Below are positions 18,230 through 27,868 of a DNA stretch of 43,967 nucleotides, one piece after another. The position numbers and the translations under genes are program-made. The stretch's first letter is position 1. The number at the start of each line of letters is the position of its first letter. The notes beneath the pieces were generated by a model that did not search any database, was not told where the DNA came from, and saw only the letters and a program-made list of their open reading frames with translations. Source of the DNA: Acetobacterium malicum subsp. dehalogenans DSM 11527 (GTDB lineage: Bacteria; Bacillota; Clostridia; Eubacteriales; Eubacteriaceae); assembly GCF_000472665.1 (NCBI RefSeq), contig NZ_AXAC01000038.1, positions 1 to 43,967 of the forward strand, written 5' to 3'.

Positions 18230-18335
18230 TTAAATCCCATCATTGCGAAAAATATCGCAGGTATTGGCACCATGCTTCATGCTGGTTGCCGGGTTTCATC
18301 GGGCCTGTCCCTCCACCTCTCTGGATAGGTAAATA
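18230..18335 (-). promoter_or_regulatory. SAM-I (S-box) riboswitch aptamer
   Basis: The minus strand carries the S-box core in order: CCAGAGAGGTGGAGGGA, then CAGGCCCGATGAAACCCGGC and AACC, a GGTGCCAATACCTGC stem and a closing GATGGG. GATGGG pairs with CCTATC at the 5' side to form P1. This is the standard ligand-binding arrangement for S-adenosylmethionine. With the adjacent terminator it controls metK by premature termination. Confidence 0.96.
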
Positions 18336-18453
18336 TTCAATTACTTTTTCTAAATCATACACATCATTTTTTTCTTTGTCAAGCATTTTATTCCGGACTA
18401 AAGTTTTCCGCAAGCATACCCTGGGCCAATCCCCAAACCACGTTTGAGAGAAG

Positions 18454-19635
18454 CTATAAAACCGTACATCCGCAGTCAGTAATCACCACATCATCTTCAA
18501 TCCGGATGCCGATGCCCAACTTTTCCAGATAGAGACCTGGTTCAACCGTCATCACCATCCCTGGTGCCAAAATCAGGTCACCGGCCGGCCGTAGATCATG
18601 GGTATCTAAACCCAGCGGGTGACCAATCCCATGATAATAAAACTCTGTGATATCATTATTGGCGGGAATAAAACCGGCGCTGCAGCATTTTTCCAGAAAC
18701 AGTTCCTTCGTCAGATTCTGCAGATCTTTCATTACTGCCCCCGGTTTGTAGGCTTTGAACATTTCCTCTTGGACTGCTGCAACAATTCCATAGAGTTTTT
18801 CCTGCGGGGGTGTCATTTCCCCGTTAACCGCAAAAGTTCGGCTGATATCGCCGCAATAGCCATCGACGCGAGCCCCCAGATCAAAAAGCACCAGATCACC
18901 TGATTTCAAGGAACAACGATTGGAGACATAATGCAAAGTGGTGGCATTCACTCCTGATGCGACAATGGTTTCAAAGGCCAACCCTTCGGTGCCTGCTTTT
19001 TTAACAAAATACTCAAAAAAAGCAGCCAGTTCATATTCGTAAGTGCCTGGTTTAATCAATGCCTGCATTTCGCTGATGGCTTGTTTGGTAACCGCATTGG
19101 CTCTGCCAATCGCCCTGATTTCTTCTGCCGTTTTGATCAGCCGCAACCCTGCCAAAATGGGATGCAGGTCATTAACTTCGCACTGCTTTAAGATTTTTTG
19201 AAGTCCTTCATCTTCAGTTTTAAAACTCTGATGTTGTGGCACTTTAAAATCAAAATACAATATTTGAAGCGATCCTGACCGGGCAATCTGCTGAGGTAGA
19301 TCTTTGATATAATAAACTTCATCAATACCCGAAACTGACTTTGCCTCTTCACGACTGATCTTTTTGCCGACCCATTTTTCTTTCAACGGGTCGGCGGCCT
19401 CGATAAAAAGTTTCCAGGACAGCTCGCCATAATGATCTTTGGTCATGGCAAGCACCACCTCCGGCTCGCGAATACCAGTCAGATAATAAAAATTATTGTT
19501 GGCAAAAAAAGGATAGTTCGCATCCTCCGTCATTGCTATTTCCCGGCCTGAAAATAGCAGGGTAAGACTGTTGTGTTCCAGTTGTTCCGCCATTTTTTTT
19601 CTGTTTTCCTGATAAAAACTTTGTGATAGTGCCAT
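18454..19635 (-). CDS. pepP: Aminopeptidase P family metallopeptidase (Xaa-Pro aminopeptidase)
   Basis: The enzyme removes an N-terminal residue preceding proline from peptides. The 393 residues have the aminopeptidase P N-terminal domain (about 1-150) and an M24 catalytic domain. The five metal ligands are all present: D252 (FDLGAR), D263 (GDISRTF), H339 (HGIGHPLGLD), E365 (EPGLY) and E380 (RIEDDV). The protein ends soon after the last ligand, a little shorter than E. coli PepP. ACAGGAG precedes the ATG. It follows the COG2426 gene by 15 bases. Confidence 0.92.
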   Translation of the reverse strand: MALSQSFYQENRKKMAEQLEHNSLTLLFSGREIAMTEDANYPFFANNNFYYLTGIREPEVVLAMTKDHYGELSWKLFIEAADPLKEKWVGKKISREEAKSVSGIDEVYYIKDLPQQIARSGSLQILYFDFKVPQHQSFKTEDEGLQKILKQCEVNDLHPILAGLRLIKTAEEIRAIGRANAVTKQAISEMQALIKPGTYEYELAAFFEYFVKKAGTEGLAFETIVASGVNATTLHYVSNRCSLKSGDLVLFDLGARVDGYCGDISRTFAVNGEMTPPQEKLYGIVAAVQEEMFKAYKPGAVMKDLQNLTKELFLEKCCSAGFIPANNDITEFYYHGIGHPLGLDTHDLRPAGDLILAPGMVMTVEPGLYLEKLGIGIRIEDDVVITDCGCTVL

Positions 19636-19650
19636 TACTACTCCTGTTAT

Positions 19651-20136
19651 CTAAAATAAAGACAGTCCGCCTGCCACCAAGGTAGTGACAATAATACCCG
19701 CCGTTGCCGATCCCAGGGTTACCGAGATCATACTGCGTTTAAAATCCAATCCGATCAGCGAGGCTGCCAGACAGCCTGTCCAAACCCCTGTTCCCGGCAA
19801 GGGAATAGCCACAAAAACAAACAAACCCCAAAACTCATACTGTGTCAGTTTATCCGATTTTTTCATTCCTTTTGCAATAATCCAGTTGGCCATTTTCCCA
19901 AACACTTTTGTTCCAGACATCCATTTGAGGATGGCTGGAATAAACATCAGGATAAACGGCGCCGGGATGATGCTCCCCAATACCCCCAACAAATATGCCT
20001 GTAAGTAGGGCATATCATAGGCTAGAATCGCCAATGGAATGGCACCTCTGAGTTCGACTACGGGGATGGCCGAAATAACAATAATCTCCAACCAATCTGG
20101 TAAAAATGCCAAAAAATTAATAATTGCCTGTTGCAT
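19651..20136 (-). CDS. COG2426 / small multidrug export-type membrane protein
   Basis: This 161-residue integral membrane protein of the PF06695 family has the conserved VVELRGAIPLAI motif (E28, R30) near the N-terminus and IPLPGTGVWTGCLAAS in the middle, with about five helices. The family name implies drug export, but evidence for that is thin and the re-entrant motif resembles DedA-like proteins. It shares a transcript with pepP and is divergent from the ttcA-like gene across 152 bases. Confidence 0.85.
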   Translation of the reverse strand: MQQAIINFLAFLPDWLEIIVISAIPVVELRGAIPLAILAYDMPYLQAYLLGVLGSIIPAPFILMFIPAILKWMSGTKVFGKMANWIIAKGMKKSDKLTQYEFWGLFVFVAIPLPGTGVWTGCLAASLIGLDFKRSMISVTLGSATAGIIVTTLVAGGLSLF

Positions 20137-20288
20137 ATAAACAAATCTCCTTTTAATCTCTCCGATTAAGTGTTAGAATGACTATAGAATGCCATTAAGA
20201 CTATATTGTACCTTTTATGAATGATTTTGACAAGCATCGGTTAAGGGACAGTTTCATTCGGCATCATGAATAAAAACAGGAGAACCCA

Positions 20289-20999
20289 ATGAAAAAAATT
20301 CTTGGCCCCCTTCGCCGGGGGGTTGAAAAATATCAAATGATCAAACCCGGAGACCGCATTGCCGTCGGACTGTCCGGCGGTAAAGACAGTACGGCACTAC
20401 TGGTCGCCATGAAGCGCTTCCAGTATTTTTCCCCAGTCCCTTTTGAACTGGAAGGAATTACCCTCGACATGGGCTTTGGCGGCATGGATTTGACCCCATT
20501 GATTGATTTGTGCGCCAGACTTGATATTCCCTATACCATCAAAAAAACCTTAATCGGCCCAATCGTTTTTGAGGAACGGCAGGAAAAAAATCCCTGCTCA
20601 CTCTGTGCCCGGATGAAACGCGGCGCCCTCCATGATCTGGCCATTGAGCGGGGTTGTCGAACCATTGCCCTGGGCCACCATGCTGACGACGCCATCGAGA
20701 CTTTTTTTCTGAGTCTGTTTTATGAAGGACGAATTAACACCTTTTCACCGGTTACCTATCTGGATCGAAAAGATATCACCCTGATCCGTCCCTTAATTTT
20801 CGTTAAGGAACGTGACATCATCGGGGATCCGGAAATGAAAGCACTACCGGTAATCCAAAGCACCTGTCCCGCCAATGGCTATACCAAACGCGAAGACATC
20901 AAAATCATGATTAAAAATCTCCGCAAAACCATGCCAGATCTGGATGATCGGGTTTTGGGAGCCATCCAAAACAAGGAACAATTAAATCTGTGGTTTTAA
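20289..20999 (+). CDS. ttcA: TtcA-like tRNA 2-thiocytidine synthetase (PP-loop ATPase)
   Basis: The 236 residues carry the PP-loop SGGKDST (29-35), the iron-sulfur CxxC in NPCSLCARMKRGAL, the ALGHHADD motif and a third cysteine in QSTCPANG. These mark the TtcA/TtuA group, which activates tRNA for sulfur transfer using a [4Fe-4S] cluster. It is shorter than proteobacterial TtcA (about 300), which is usual for Firmicute members. The gene symbol is by family; the exact modified base is not proven. ACAGGAG precedes the ATG. Confidence 0.82.
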   Translation: MKKILGPLRRGVEKYQMIKPGDRIAVGLSGGKDSTALLVAMKRFQYFSPVPFELEGITLDMGFGGMDLTPLIDLCARLDIPYTIKKTLIGPIVFEERQEKNPCSLCARMKRGALHDLAIERGCRTIALGHHADDAIETFFLSLFYEGRINTFSPVTYLDRKDITLIRPLIFVKERDIIGDPEMKALPVIQSTCPANGYTKREDIKIMIKNLRKTMPDLDDRVLGAIQNKEQLNLWF

Positions 21000-21040
21000 T
21001 ACTAGTTTATGATTTAGAACTGTAGATAAAGCACCACGTA

Positions 21041-21228
21041 GTACCGACAATTGTTACATCATGTTGTTTGCATCGGGGCGAACATGGCATAGCCTGTCCG
21101 AACCTGCGCGCAGGCAATGAGCCAATCACAAGCGCGCTTGTAGTTGGCGACTGCCCGCGACTTATGCGAAAGGAGCAAAGCGGATTTCGCATAGCGCAGC
21201 AAACAACAGATTAACAATTGATCGGTAC
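21041..21228. repeat. 188-bp GC-rich fold-back element
   Basis: The ends are imperfect inverted repeats of about 30 bases. GTACCGACAATTGTTA and GTTGTTTGC (21041-21071) pair with GCAAACAAC (21199-21207) and TTAACAATTGATCGGTAC (21211-21228). Inside are a 12-bp palindrome CCTGCGCGCAGG (21103-21114), a 28-bp near-palindrome centred on CAAGCGCGCTTG (21121-21148) and a hairpin TATGCGAAA/TTTCGCATA (21163-21193). The G+C content stands out from its surroundings. The only open frame across it (61 residues, minus strand) looks accidental. It may be a MITE/REP-like repeat or a structured RNA. Confidence 0.7.
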
Positions 21229-21301
21229 GGTAGCCTACCAGGAACTTAAAAAATTATTAATGGTTTTTTATTATAGTAACGTTAAGAAAGCAGGTACGAA
21301 A

Positions 21302-21988
21302 ATGAATGAAAAAATACTCGTTGTCGATGACGAAGCATCGATTGTTGATTTAATAAAACTGGAACTGGAATTTGAAGGGTATCAGGTGGAAACGGCCAGC
21401 GATGGCGTCGAAGCCGTCGAAAAAGCATTGGCAATTCACCCGGATCTGATTGTGTTGGATATTATGCTACCTAAGAAAAACGGTTATGATGTGTGTCGGG
21501 AGCTTTCGCCCCAATTGGGTGTTCCGATTATCCTCTTAACTGCAAAAACCGATATTATTGATAAGGTTCTGGGGCTGGAGCTGGGAGCGGATGATTACCT
21601 GACCAAACCCTTTGACAACCGCGAACTGCTAGCCCGGATCAAAGCCCACTTACGACGTTCAAGTATAACTATTGAGCCTCAGAAACAGGAATCGCTACTG
21701 AAAAATGGCGACTTAAGTATTTATGCCGACGAGCGAATGGTGATGCTGGATGGCAAAGAAATCCATCTCACCCCCAAAGAATTCGAATTGCTCTTTTTGC
21801 TGGCCTCCAACCTGGAACAGGTTTTTCCCCGGGATACACTGTTGGAAAAAATCTGGGGCTATGATTATTATGGGGATACCCGAACCGTCGATATGCATGT
21901 TCAGCGAATCCGCCGAAAAATTGACACCCAGGGTAATAAATACATCCAGACTGTTTTTGGAATTGGATATAAGATGAGGAAACTTTAA
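21302..21988 (+). CDS. OmpR/PhoB-family response regulator
   Basis: This 228-residue regulator has a receiver domain (acidic DD at 9-10, phosphoacceptor D53 in IVLDIMLP, LTAKT and the KPF motif) and a C-terminal winged-helix DNA-binding domain (HLTPKEFELLFLLA, WGYDYYGDTRTVDMHVQRIRRK). The start is the ATG at 21302; the open frame extends upstream into the fold-back element without support. Its stop overlaps the start of the histidine kinase by one base (TAATG), so the two form a two-component system. The target genes cannot be told from the sequence. Confidence 0.93.
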   Translation: MNEKILVVDDEASIVDLIKLELEFEGYQVETASDGVEAVEKALAIHPDLIVLDIMLPKKNGYDVCRELSPQLGVPIILLTAKTDIIDKVLGLELGADDYLTKPFDNRELLARIKAHLRRSSITIEPQKQESLLKNGDLSIYADERMVMLDGKEIHLTPKEFELLFLLASNLEQVFPRDTLLEKIWGYDYYGDTRTVDMHVQRIRRKIDTQGNKYIQTVFGIGYKMRKL

Positions 21989-23796
21989 TGCAACTAAGCT
22001 ATCGGGTTCGAATGATCTTATACAACATCCTGCTTTTTGCTTTTGCATTTTTAATTGTTGTATTTTGTGTTTTTCAGGGAACCTCCTACTACTATATTAA
22101 CCAAACAAAAGACGCCTTACAGAAAACAGCTCAGGACTCCACCTTGTTTATCAGTCAGGAATTAAAGAATATCCAGAGCCCGGACTCACTCAAAAACCGA
22201 TTTATTGCAAATAGTTTATATTTATCAAAAAGCATTTCTGAAAATGAAAACCATCGGGTCCTGCTTTTTGATACTGATGGAAATCGGATTGCGGACTCGG
22301 TTGAAGAAACCACGATAAATAACAGCCTTAAAGCCGAGCTCGACCTGTCACTGGCAGAGAATGCCCCGGTATTTACCTTAAAATCGATTAATGATGCCAG
22401 TATGGCCTATTTCACCGCCCCGGTTACCATTGACAATACCGTCGTTGGATATCTTGGTTTTATTTATTCAATGCATGAAATGGACACATTTTTGCGTGTT
22501 GCCGGGATCCTTTTTGGAATTGGCGGACTGCTTGGCCTGATCGTTCTGGTTTTTGTCACGATGTCCTTTTCCAAGCACTTTTTTCAGCCCATTAAAGATC
22601 TGACCAAGATCTCCAACGAAATCAATAACGGCAACTATAATTTAACTATTTATTATAAACATACCGATGAAATCGGGGATCTGACCCATGCGTTTAATGG
22701 CATGGTTACTAATATCAACAATGTCATTCTGCAGCTGGAATCCGAACGAAAACGGCTTGCCGGAGTCCTGGCTTCAATTGATGATGGGCTCCTGGCCATT
22801 GATAAAAACGGTAACATCATCACCTCAAACAGCTATATTAAGACTTATTTTAATGTCAGCAATCCCAAAACCATCTATGATTTTCAATATCAGTCCTTTT
22901 TGCGGGATATTTTTGACAGCCTGAAGAACGGTAAAGACCATATCTCTGAAGAAATTGACTGCAACAACCGAAATCTCTTGCTGATCGGCAGTCCCATCCG
23001 GGAAAAGGGTTTTGAAGAAAACTATATGATCATCATCCGTAACATGACCGCTGCCCGGCACATCCAGGAAGAACAACGAAAATTTATCAGCAGTGTTTCT
23101 CATGAGTTGCGGACCCCGCTAACCACCATTATCGGTTATACCGATATGCTCACCCGCCGGCAAGTGGCTGATCCAGAGATCCTCAACCGCTCTCTGAATA
23201 CCATTAACCGGGAAGGTCACCGGCTGTTACGACTGGTCGATAATCTTTTAAATGTGAATAAGTTTGACAAAGCCGAGTTTGATTTTAAGAAAACAAACCT
23301 GAATATCGTTCTGCTGCTCTCCGAAGTAGTTGAACAAATGCAGATTAAGGCCAGCCAGACCGACGTGGAGATTAACTATGTATCCGAAGAACTCCCGGAG
23401 ATTCTTGGTGATTATGACCGACTTCAGCAGGTCTTCATTAACATTATTCATAATGCCATCAAATATTCAAACCGCGGCGATATTATTGATGTTATTTCAG
23501 CTATTGAGGATAATCACATCGTCGTCTCGATCCGGGACTATGGTCCAGGTATTTCGGAAATCGAGCAAAAACGAATTTTCAACGCTTTTTATCGGGTTGA
23601 AGAGGATCGCTCCCGCGGCTATGATGAAGGTGGATCAGGACTGGGTCTTTATATTGTCAAACAGATTGTCGAAAAACACGACGGAAAAATTGATATCGTC
23701 AGCCAGGTTGGTGAAGGTACCAACATTATTGTCACCCTGCCGATCTTGTCGGTCTTAATTTATGGAGGTGATACAGATGAAAAAAACACCAAATAA
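21988..23796 (+). CDS. Membrane sensor histidine kinase (WalK/PhoR-like)
   Basis: The 602 residues have a membrane helix at about 11-33, an extracytoplasmic sensor of about 130 residues and a second helix near 170-193. Next come HAMP (about 194-247) and a PAS-like domain (about 253-360). HisKA has the phosphoacceptor H372 in SSVSHELRTP, and an ATPase domain follows with N-box HNAIKYS, RDYGPGIS and GGSGLGLYIVKQI. The order matches WalK/PhoR kinases. The signal is unknown. The downstream lipoprotein starts within the last 20 bases of this gene and may modulate the sensor. Confidence 0.92.
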   Translation: MQLSYRVRMILYNILLFAFAFLIVVFCVFQGTSYYYINQTKDALQKTAQDSTLFISQELKNIQSPDSLKNRFIANSLYLSKSISENENHRVLLFDTDGNRIADSVEETTINNSLKAELDLSLAENAPVFTLKSINDASMAYFTAPVTIDNTVVGYLGFIYSMHEMDTFLRVAGILFGIGGLLGLIVLVFVTMSFSKHFFQPIKDLTKISNEINNGNYNLTIYYKHTDEIGDLTHAFNGMVTNINNVILQLESERKRLAGVLASIDDGLLAIDKNGNIITSNSYIKTYFNVSNPKTIYDFQYQSFLRDIFDSLKNGKDHISEEIDCNNRNLLLIGSPIREKGFEENYMIIIRNMTAARHIQEEQRKFISSVSHELRTPLTTIIGYTDMLTRRQVADPEILNRSLNTINREGHRLLRLVDNLLNVNKFDKAEFDFKKTNLNIVLLLSEVVEQMQIKASQTDVEINYVSEELPEILGDYDRLQQVFINIIHNAIKYSNRGDIIDVISAIEDNHIVVSIRDYGPGISEIEQKRIFNAFYRVEEDRSRGYDEGGSGLGLYIVKQIVEKHDGKIDIVSQVGEGTNIIVTLPILSVLIYGGDTDEKNTK

Positions 23797-24907
23797 AGTA
23801 ATTTTCTTTTGTTTCATTGTGTTAACTCTGTTTATCAGCAGTGGTTGCCAGAATCTGTTTATTCCCACCAACGTACCCGTTGTTTTGCGTAATGATCCGG
23901 TCACAAAAGATCCATCACCTCAACAAGTCAGCATTCAATCCTATACCATGGCTTCCCCGGGGGTCGTTCAGGACATTACGAATAGCGGTAATAATCTGAT
24001 TCTTTTCACGTTTGGCACAACCTATAATATTGATACCTATAATACCGAAACCATGCAATTGTCTTCATTTGTCAATTCTGACAAAAAGGCCTTGAGTGCT
24101 CTCTATGATACCTTTGATACCGGAATTTATTATGCCGAAAAACTGATAGATCCGATCACTGGTAGTGTCGGTAGCCAGATTATCTGGTCGGATGTGAATC
24201 AAAATACCACCCGAGTCATTTCGCTGCCGGAAGAAAATGTCATCCAGCACTTTGGCATTGGCGATTCCGGCCAGGTCGTCTATGCCAATAACAACAATCA
24301 AATTGTTCTGGCCGACAGCGAAGGCAACCGTCAGGTATATAGTGTCCTTAACAACTATAACATCCTGGCCGTTGACTATATTAATCAAGAAAAAGGGGTC
24401 GTATTTATTGCGACCGATCCTCAAAATGAAGAACGCACCAATCTATACTACGCAAACATGAAAGCTGATTCTGCCGAGTTGGCCTCCACCCTGATCGCTG
24501 AAAATGTCAGCAGTTTTGATATTAACACCTTAACGAACCAAGTTGTCTTTATTAAAAACACCGGCGATTCTCAAACCATTCGCACCTGGAACACCAGTGC
24601 CAGCGCTACCAGCGGTATTGCCACTGGTAATTACGATTCTGCCCGCTTTACCCCAAATGGTGAACGGATTGTCTTTACCCAATCAACTCCCAATTCCGAT
24701 TCTCAAGTTAAGTCGATCTGGATTATGGATGCCAATGGGAAAAATTCGCTTCAACTCACTGCGCCACTGAATATCAACTCTGAGATCATTTGTCACCCTT
24801 ACAAATCGGTGCTGTTTTTCTCAGTTGAAAAAAGCTCTGATAGCATCAGTTCTGCGGATGAGCATACTCTTTCCCAAACCTACCAGCTTACATATAAAAT
24901 CGACTGA
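23777..24907 (+). CDS. Lipoprotein with TolB-like beta-propeller repeats
   Basis: This 376-residue protein has a lipoprotein signal peptide (lipobox FISSGC, C24). Repeated blade-like segments follow, of the kind found in WD40/TolB propellers (for example IWIMDANGKNSLQLTAP). It would be anchored outside the membrane. The start is the ATG at 23777 behind GGAGGTG, overlapping the kinase end, so translation is probably coupled. An accessory role for the sensor kinase is inferred from position only. Confidence 0.8.
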   Translation: MKKTPNKVIFFCFIVLTLFISSGCQNLFIPTNVPVVLRNDPVTKDPSPQQVSIQSYTMASPGVVQDITNSGNNLILFTFGTTYNIDTYNTETMQLSSFVNSDKKALSALYDTFDTGIYYAEKLIDPITGSVGSQIIWSDVNQNTTRVISLPEENVIQHFGIGDSGQVVYANNNNQIVLADSEGNRQVYSVLNNYNILAVDYINQEKGVVFIATDPQNEERTNLYYANMKADSAELASTLIAENVSSFDINTLTNQVVFIKNTGDSQTIRTWNTSASATSGIATGNYDSARFTPNGERIVFTQSTPNSDSQVKSIWIMDANGKNSLQLTAPLNINSEIICHPYKSVLFFSVEKSSDSISSADEHTLSQTYQLTYKID

Positions 24908-24911
24908 TCCC

Positions 24912-24959
24912 GCACATTAAAAAAGCGACCGCGTTAAAATAACGGTCGCTTTTTTGTGC
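24912..24959. terminator. Bidirectional rho-independent terminator
   Basis: AAAAAAGCGACCG (24919-24931) and CGGTCGCTTTTTT (24943-24955) form a 13-bp stem, extended by GCACA/TGTGC outside. It serves the lipoprotein gene on the plus strand and pyk on the minus strand. Confidence 0.93.
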
Positions 24960-24976
24960 TTAATTCATGAGACTTA

Positions 24977-26719
24977 TTACATCATTTGAACGCGGCCCTG
25001 ATAAACAACCCCACGTTTGGGATCAACCGAAATCAGTTTACCATGTTCCAGAATTTCCAGGGCTTTAACAACATTAACAATAACCGGAATATCATAGTGA
25101 AGCCCGGCAATCGCCCCTTCTGAACTAAGTCCGCCTTCTTCGGTAATAATTGCCGATGCCAGGGGTAAAATCTGATTTACCTCAGGTGTCAGGGTTTTTA
25201 CCACTAAGATATCACCTTCCTGAAAATCATCCAGATTAGCAGAGGTAATTAGTTTAGCATGACCTGTCACCGGTTTTTTACCAATTCCGACCCCATTAAT
25301 AATTGCATTTCCCACCGTATGCACCTTGATCATATTGGTATTTCCCTGAACGCCCAGAGGTACTCCAGCGGCAACGACAGCGAGATCGCCAAATTTAACA
25401 TAGCCCTGTTCGACCGCTTTTTTGACTGCATCCATAATCATGCTATCGGTATCACCAAATTCCGGGGTGTAAATACAATTGACGCCCCAAACCAGGGCCA
25501 GTCGACGAACGGTTGTCACTTTGTCGGTGACCGCCAGAATGCCGCAGTCCGGACGGTATTTGGATATCATCCGGGCGGTGTGACCCGATGATGTAGCAGC
25601 GATGATGGTTTGCGCATCAAGTTGCTCGGAAATCTGGCAAGCCCCTTCACTGACCGCATTAGTAATCGTTAATTCGCCATGATCCGGTTTTTTTCGACGG
25701 GCATATTCTTCAGAATCTTCGCTTTTTACCACAATATTAAACATCGTTTTGACGGATTCGACAGGATAGGATCCCGCCGCAGTTTCACCCGACAACATCA
25801 CCGCATCGGTACCATCAAATACAGCATTTGCCACATCGCCAACCTCAGCCCGAGTCGGTCTGGGGTTACGCATCATCGAATCCAGCATCTGAGTGGCCGT
25901 AATAACCGGTTTCCCAACTAGGTTACATTTTCTGATAATGCTCTTTTGAACCAACGGAACGTCTTCGGCGGGTATTTCCACCCCCAGATCCCCTCGGGCA
26001 ACCATGATTCCATCGGATACATTAAGAATCCGGTCGATGTTCTCAACACCTTCCTGATTTTCGATTTTAGAAATGATGTCAATGAGATCCCCGCCATTAC
26101 GTTCCAGAACTTTTCTGATTTCTAATACATCATGGGGTTTTCTGACAAATGATGCCGCCACGTAATCAACCTTTTGCTGGATCCCAAAAATAATATCGCT
26201 ACGGTCTTTCTCTGTTAATGCAGGTAATTCGATGCTCATACCAGGCAGGTTAATGCTTTTTTTACTGCCCAGGGTGCCGCCATTTAAAATGCTACAAACC
26301 ATCTCGTTATCAAAAACATCTTCCACTTCGAGTTGAATTAAACCATCGTCGATCAGAATACGACAGCCTGGGGACACTTCATTGGGAAGATTTTCATGAG
26401 AAATACTAAAGCGTTTTTCATCCCCTGAAATAATTTCGGTAGTCAGTGTTACCTTTTCTCCGGCAACTAGTTCTACTTTACCGGCACTCAGTTCTCCGGT
26501 TCTGATTTCCGGCCCCTTGGTATCCAACATAATGGCCACCGGAATACCCAGTTCTTTACGCACTTCTTTAATCCGCTGAATTCTTGCCGCATGTTCTTCA
26601 TGGCTCCCGTGAGAAAAGTTTAATCGTGCCACGTTCATTCCGTTGAGAATAAGTTCTCTTAATATTTCCTTTGTATCTGCTGCTGGTCCCAGTGTGCAAA
26701 CAATCTTTGTTTTTTTCAT
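24977..26719 (-). CDS. pyk: Pyruvate kinase with C-terminal PEP-utiliser-like domain
   Basis: The enzyme makes pyruvate and ATP from phosphoenolpyruvate in glycolysis. At 580 residues it is about 100 longer than the basic form. The core has CTLGPAADTKE, NFSHGSHEEHA, the lysine-containing IISKIENQEG, VARGDLGVEIP and TATQMLDSMMRNPRPTRAE. The extra C-terminal domain (about 480-580) resembles the mobile PEP-utiliser domain of Bacillus-type pyruvate kinases. However, it has EEGGLSSEGAIAG where active phosphotransferases have a TSH histidine, so it is probably structural or regulatory. It follows pfkA on the same strand after 190 bases. Confidence 0.95.
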   Translation of the reverse strand: MKKTKIVCTLGPAADTKEILRELILNGMNVARLNFSHGSHEEHAARIQRIKEVRKELGIPVAIMLDTKGPEIRTGELSAGKVELVAGEKVTLTTEIISGDEKRFSISHENLPNEVSPGCRILIDDGLIQLEVEDVFDNEMVCSILNGGTLGSKKSINLPGMSIELPALTEKDRSDIIFGIQQKVDYVAASFVRKPHDVLEIRKVLERNGGDLIDIISKIENQEGVENIDRILNVSDGIMVARGDLGVEIPAEDVPLVQKSIIRKCNLVGKPVITATQMLDSMMRNPRPTRAEVGDVANAVFDGTDAVMLSGETAAGSYPVESVKTMFNIVVKSEDSEEYARRKKPDHGELTITNAVSEGACQISEQLDAQTIIAATSSGHTARMISKYRPDCGILAVTDKVTTVRRLALVWGVNCIYTPEFGDTDSMIMDAVKKAVEQGYVKFGDLAVVAAGVPLGVQGNTNMIKVHTVGNAIINGVGIGKKPVTGHAKLITSANLDDFQEGDILVVKTLTPEVNQILPLASAIITEEGGLSSEGAIAGLHYDIPVIVNVVKALEILEHGKLISVDPKRGVVYQGRVQMM

Positions 26720-26909
26720 TTTCTACCTCTTTTCGTATTTAATTTCTATTTATAAAATAACCAATGCAGGAATTTTACTACTAACCCCCTGTTGCATCGT
26801 TATTGTTTATTGTTTCAGTATTCTGATTAACCAGATTATCATCTGTTTTTCATAATTTCTTAAGCTGCTGATTCAATTGCTGATCTCCCGGGAAATTTCC
26901 TGGTTTATT

Positions 26910-27866
26910 CTAAATGGATAGGACCGAGGCCATATCATAAATATCCTGGCGGAAGATCTTTGGCATTTGCAGAGCTTCTTCAATCGGAATGCCCAGATAG
27001 GATCCACAACGTTGGGCCATAACTGTTCCTGTTTCTTTCTTGACAATACTTAACACCGCATTATAACCCATAAAACTGGCCAGATTCCGGTCCATATTGG
27101 AGGGAGATCCCCCTCTTTGAATGTACCCCAGATTGGTGCCCTTGGTTGTTACTTGGGTTTTCTCTTCAATTTTGACACAATAATCCCGGTAATTACCGCA
27201 ACCCTCTGCCAGCATCACAATACTGTGAAGTTTGCCCCGGTCTTTACCCTGGAGCAACCGTAAACAGATGGCATCCAGATCCGTTTCAACCTCTGGCAGA
27301 ATTAATGCTTCGGCCCCACCGGACAATCCCGAAAAAAGGGCGATATCGCCGCATTTTCGGCCCATTACCTGAACCACATTGATGCGATTGTGGGAATAGG
27401 TCGTATCCCTGATTTTGCTAATAGCATCCAGGGCTGTCGTTACAGCGGTATCAAAGCCAATGGTATAATCGGTAAAGCCCAAGTCATTATCAATCGTGCC
27501 GGGAATCCCCACCACACTGACCCCCAGTTTCTGAAGCGCCAGGGCACCATTCATACTGCCGTCTCCACCGATGATGATCAGATGTTCAATTCCATATGCT
27601 TCCAAAACACCGGCACTTTGCCTGACCCCAGCATCGGTTGCAAAAAACTCGCTTCTGGAGGTTCGCAGGATAGTACCACCCCGCTGTAGAATATCCGCCA
27701 CCGAGTAGACACTAAACGGCGTTATATCCCCTTCCAGCAAACCTGAAAAACCCCGATTAATCCCATACACTTCTATCTTATTGTAAATTGCCGTCCGAAC
27801 AATGGCCCGGATACAGGCATTCATCCCGGGTGCATCGCCTCCACTGGTTAAAACTCCAATTCTCAT
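26910..27866 (-). CDS. pfkA: ATP-dependent 6-phosphofructokinase
   Basis: This 318-residue enzyme phosphorylates fructose 6-phosphate. It shows LTSGGDAPGMNACIR, GGDGSMNGA, the catalytic GIPGTIDNDL and VVQVMGRKCGDIAL with QRGGSPSNMDR. The ATG at 27866 has GGAGG upstream; the frame stays open 26 codons further into dnaE but that part is not PfkA-like. It begins two bases after the dnaE stop, so the two are cotranscribed. The dnaE-pfkA-pyk order is common in Firmicutes. Confidence 0.95.
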   Translation of the reverse strand: MRIGVLTSGGDAPGMNACIRAIVRTAIYNKIEVYGINRGFSGLLEGDITPFSVYSVADILQRGGTILRTSRSEFFATDAGVRQSAGVLEAYGIEHLIIIGGDGSMNGALALQKLGVSVVGIPGTIDNDLGFTDYTIGFDTAVTTALDAISKIRDTTYSHNRINVVQVMGRKCGDIALFSGLSGGAEALILPEVETDLDAICLRLLQGKDRGKLHSIVMLAEGCGNYRDYCVKIEEKTQVTTKGTNLGYIQRGGSPSNMDRNLASFMGYNAVLSIVKKETGTVMAQRCGSYLGIPIEEALQMPKIFRQDIYDMASVLSI

Positions 27867-27868
27867 TT

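Noticed and set aside
21007-21192. 61-residue minus-strand ORF
   Set aside because: It overlies the palindromic fold-back element; its composition reflects the inverted repeats rather than a protein.
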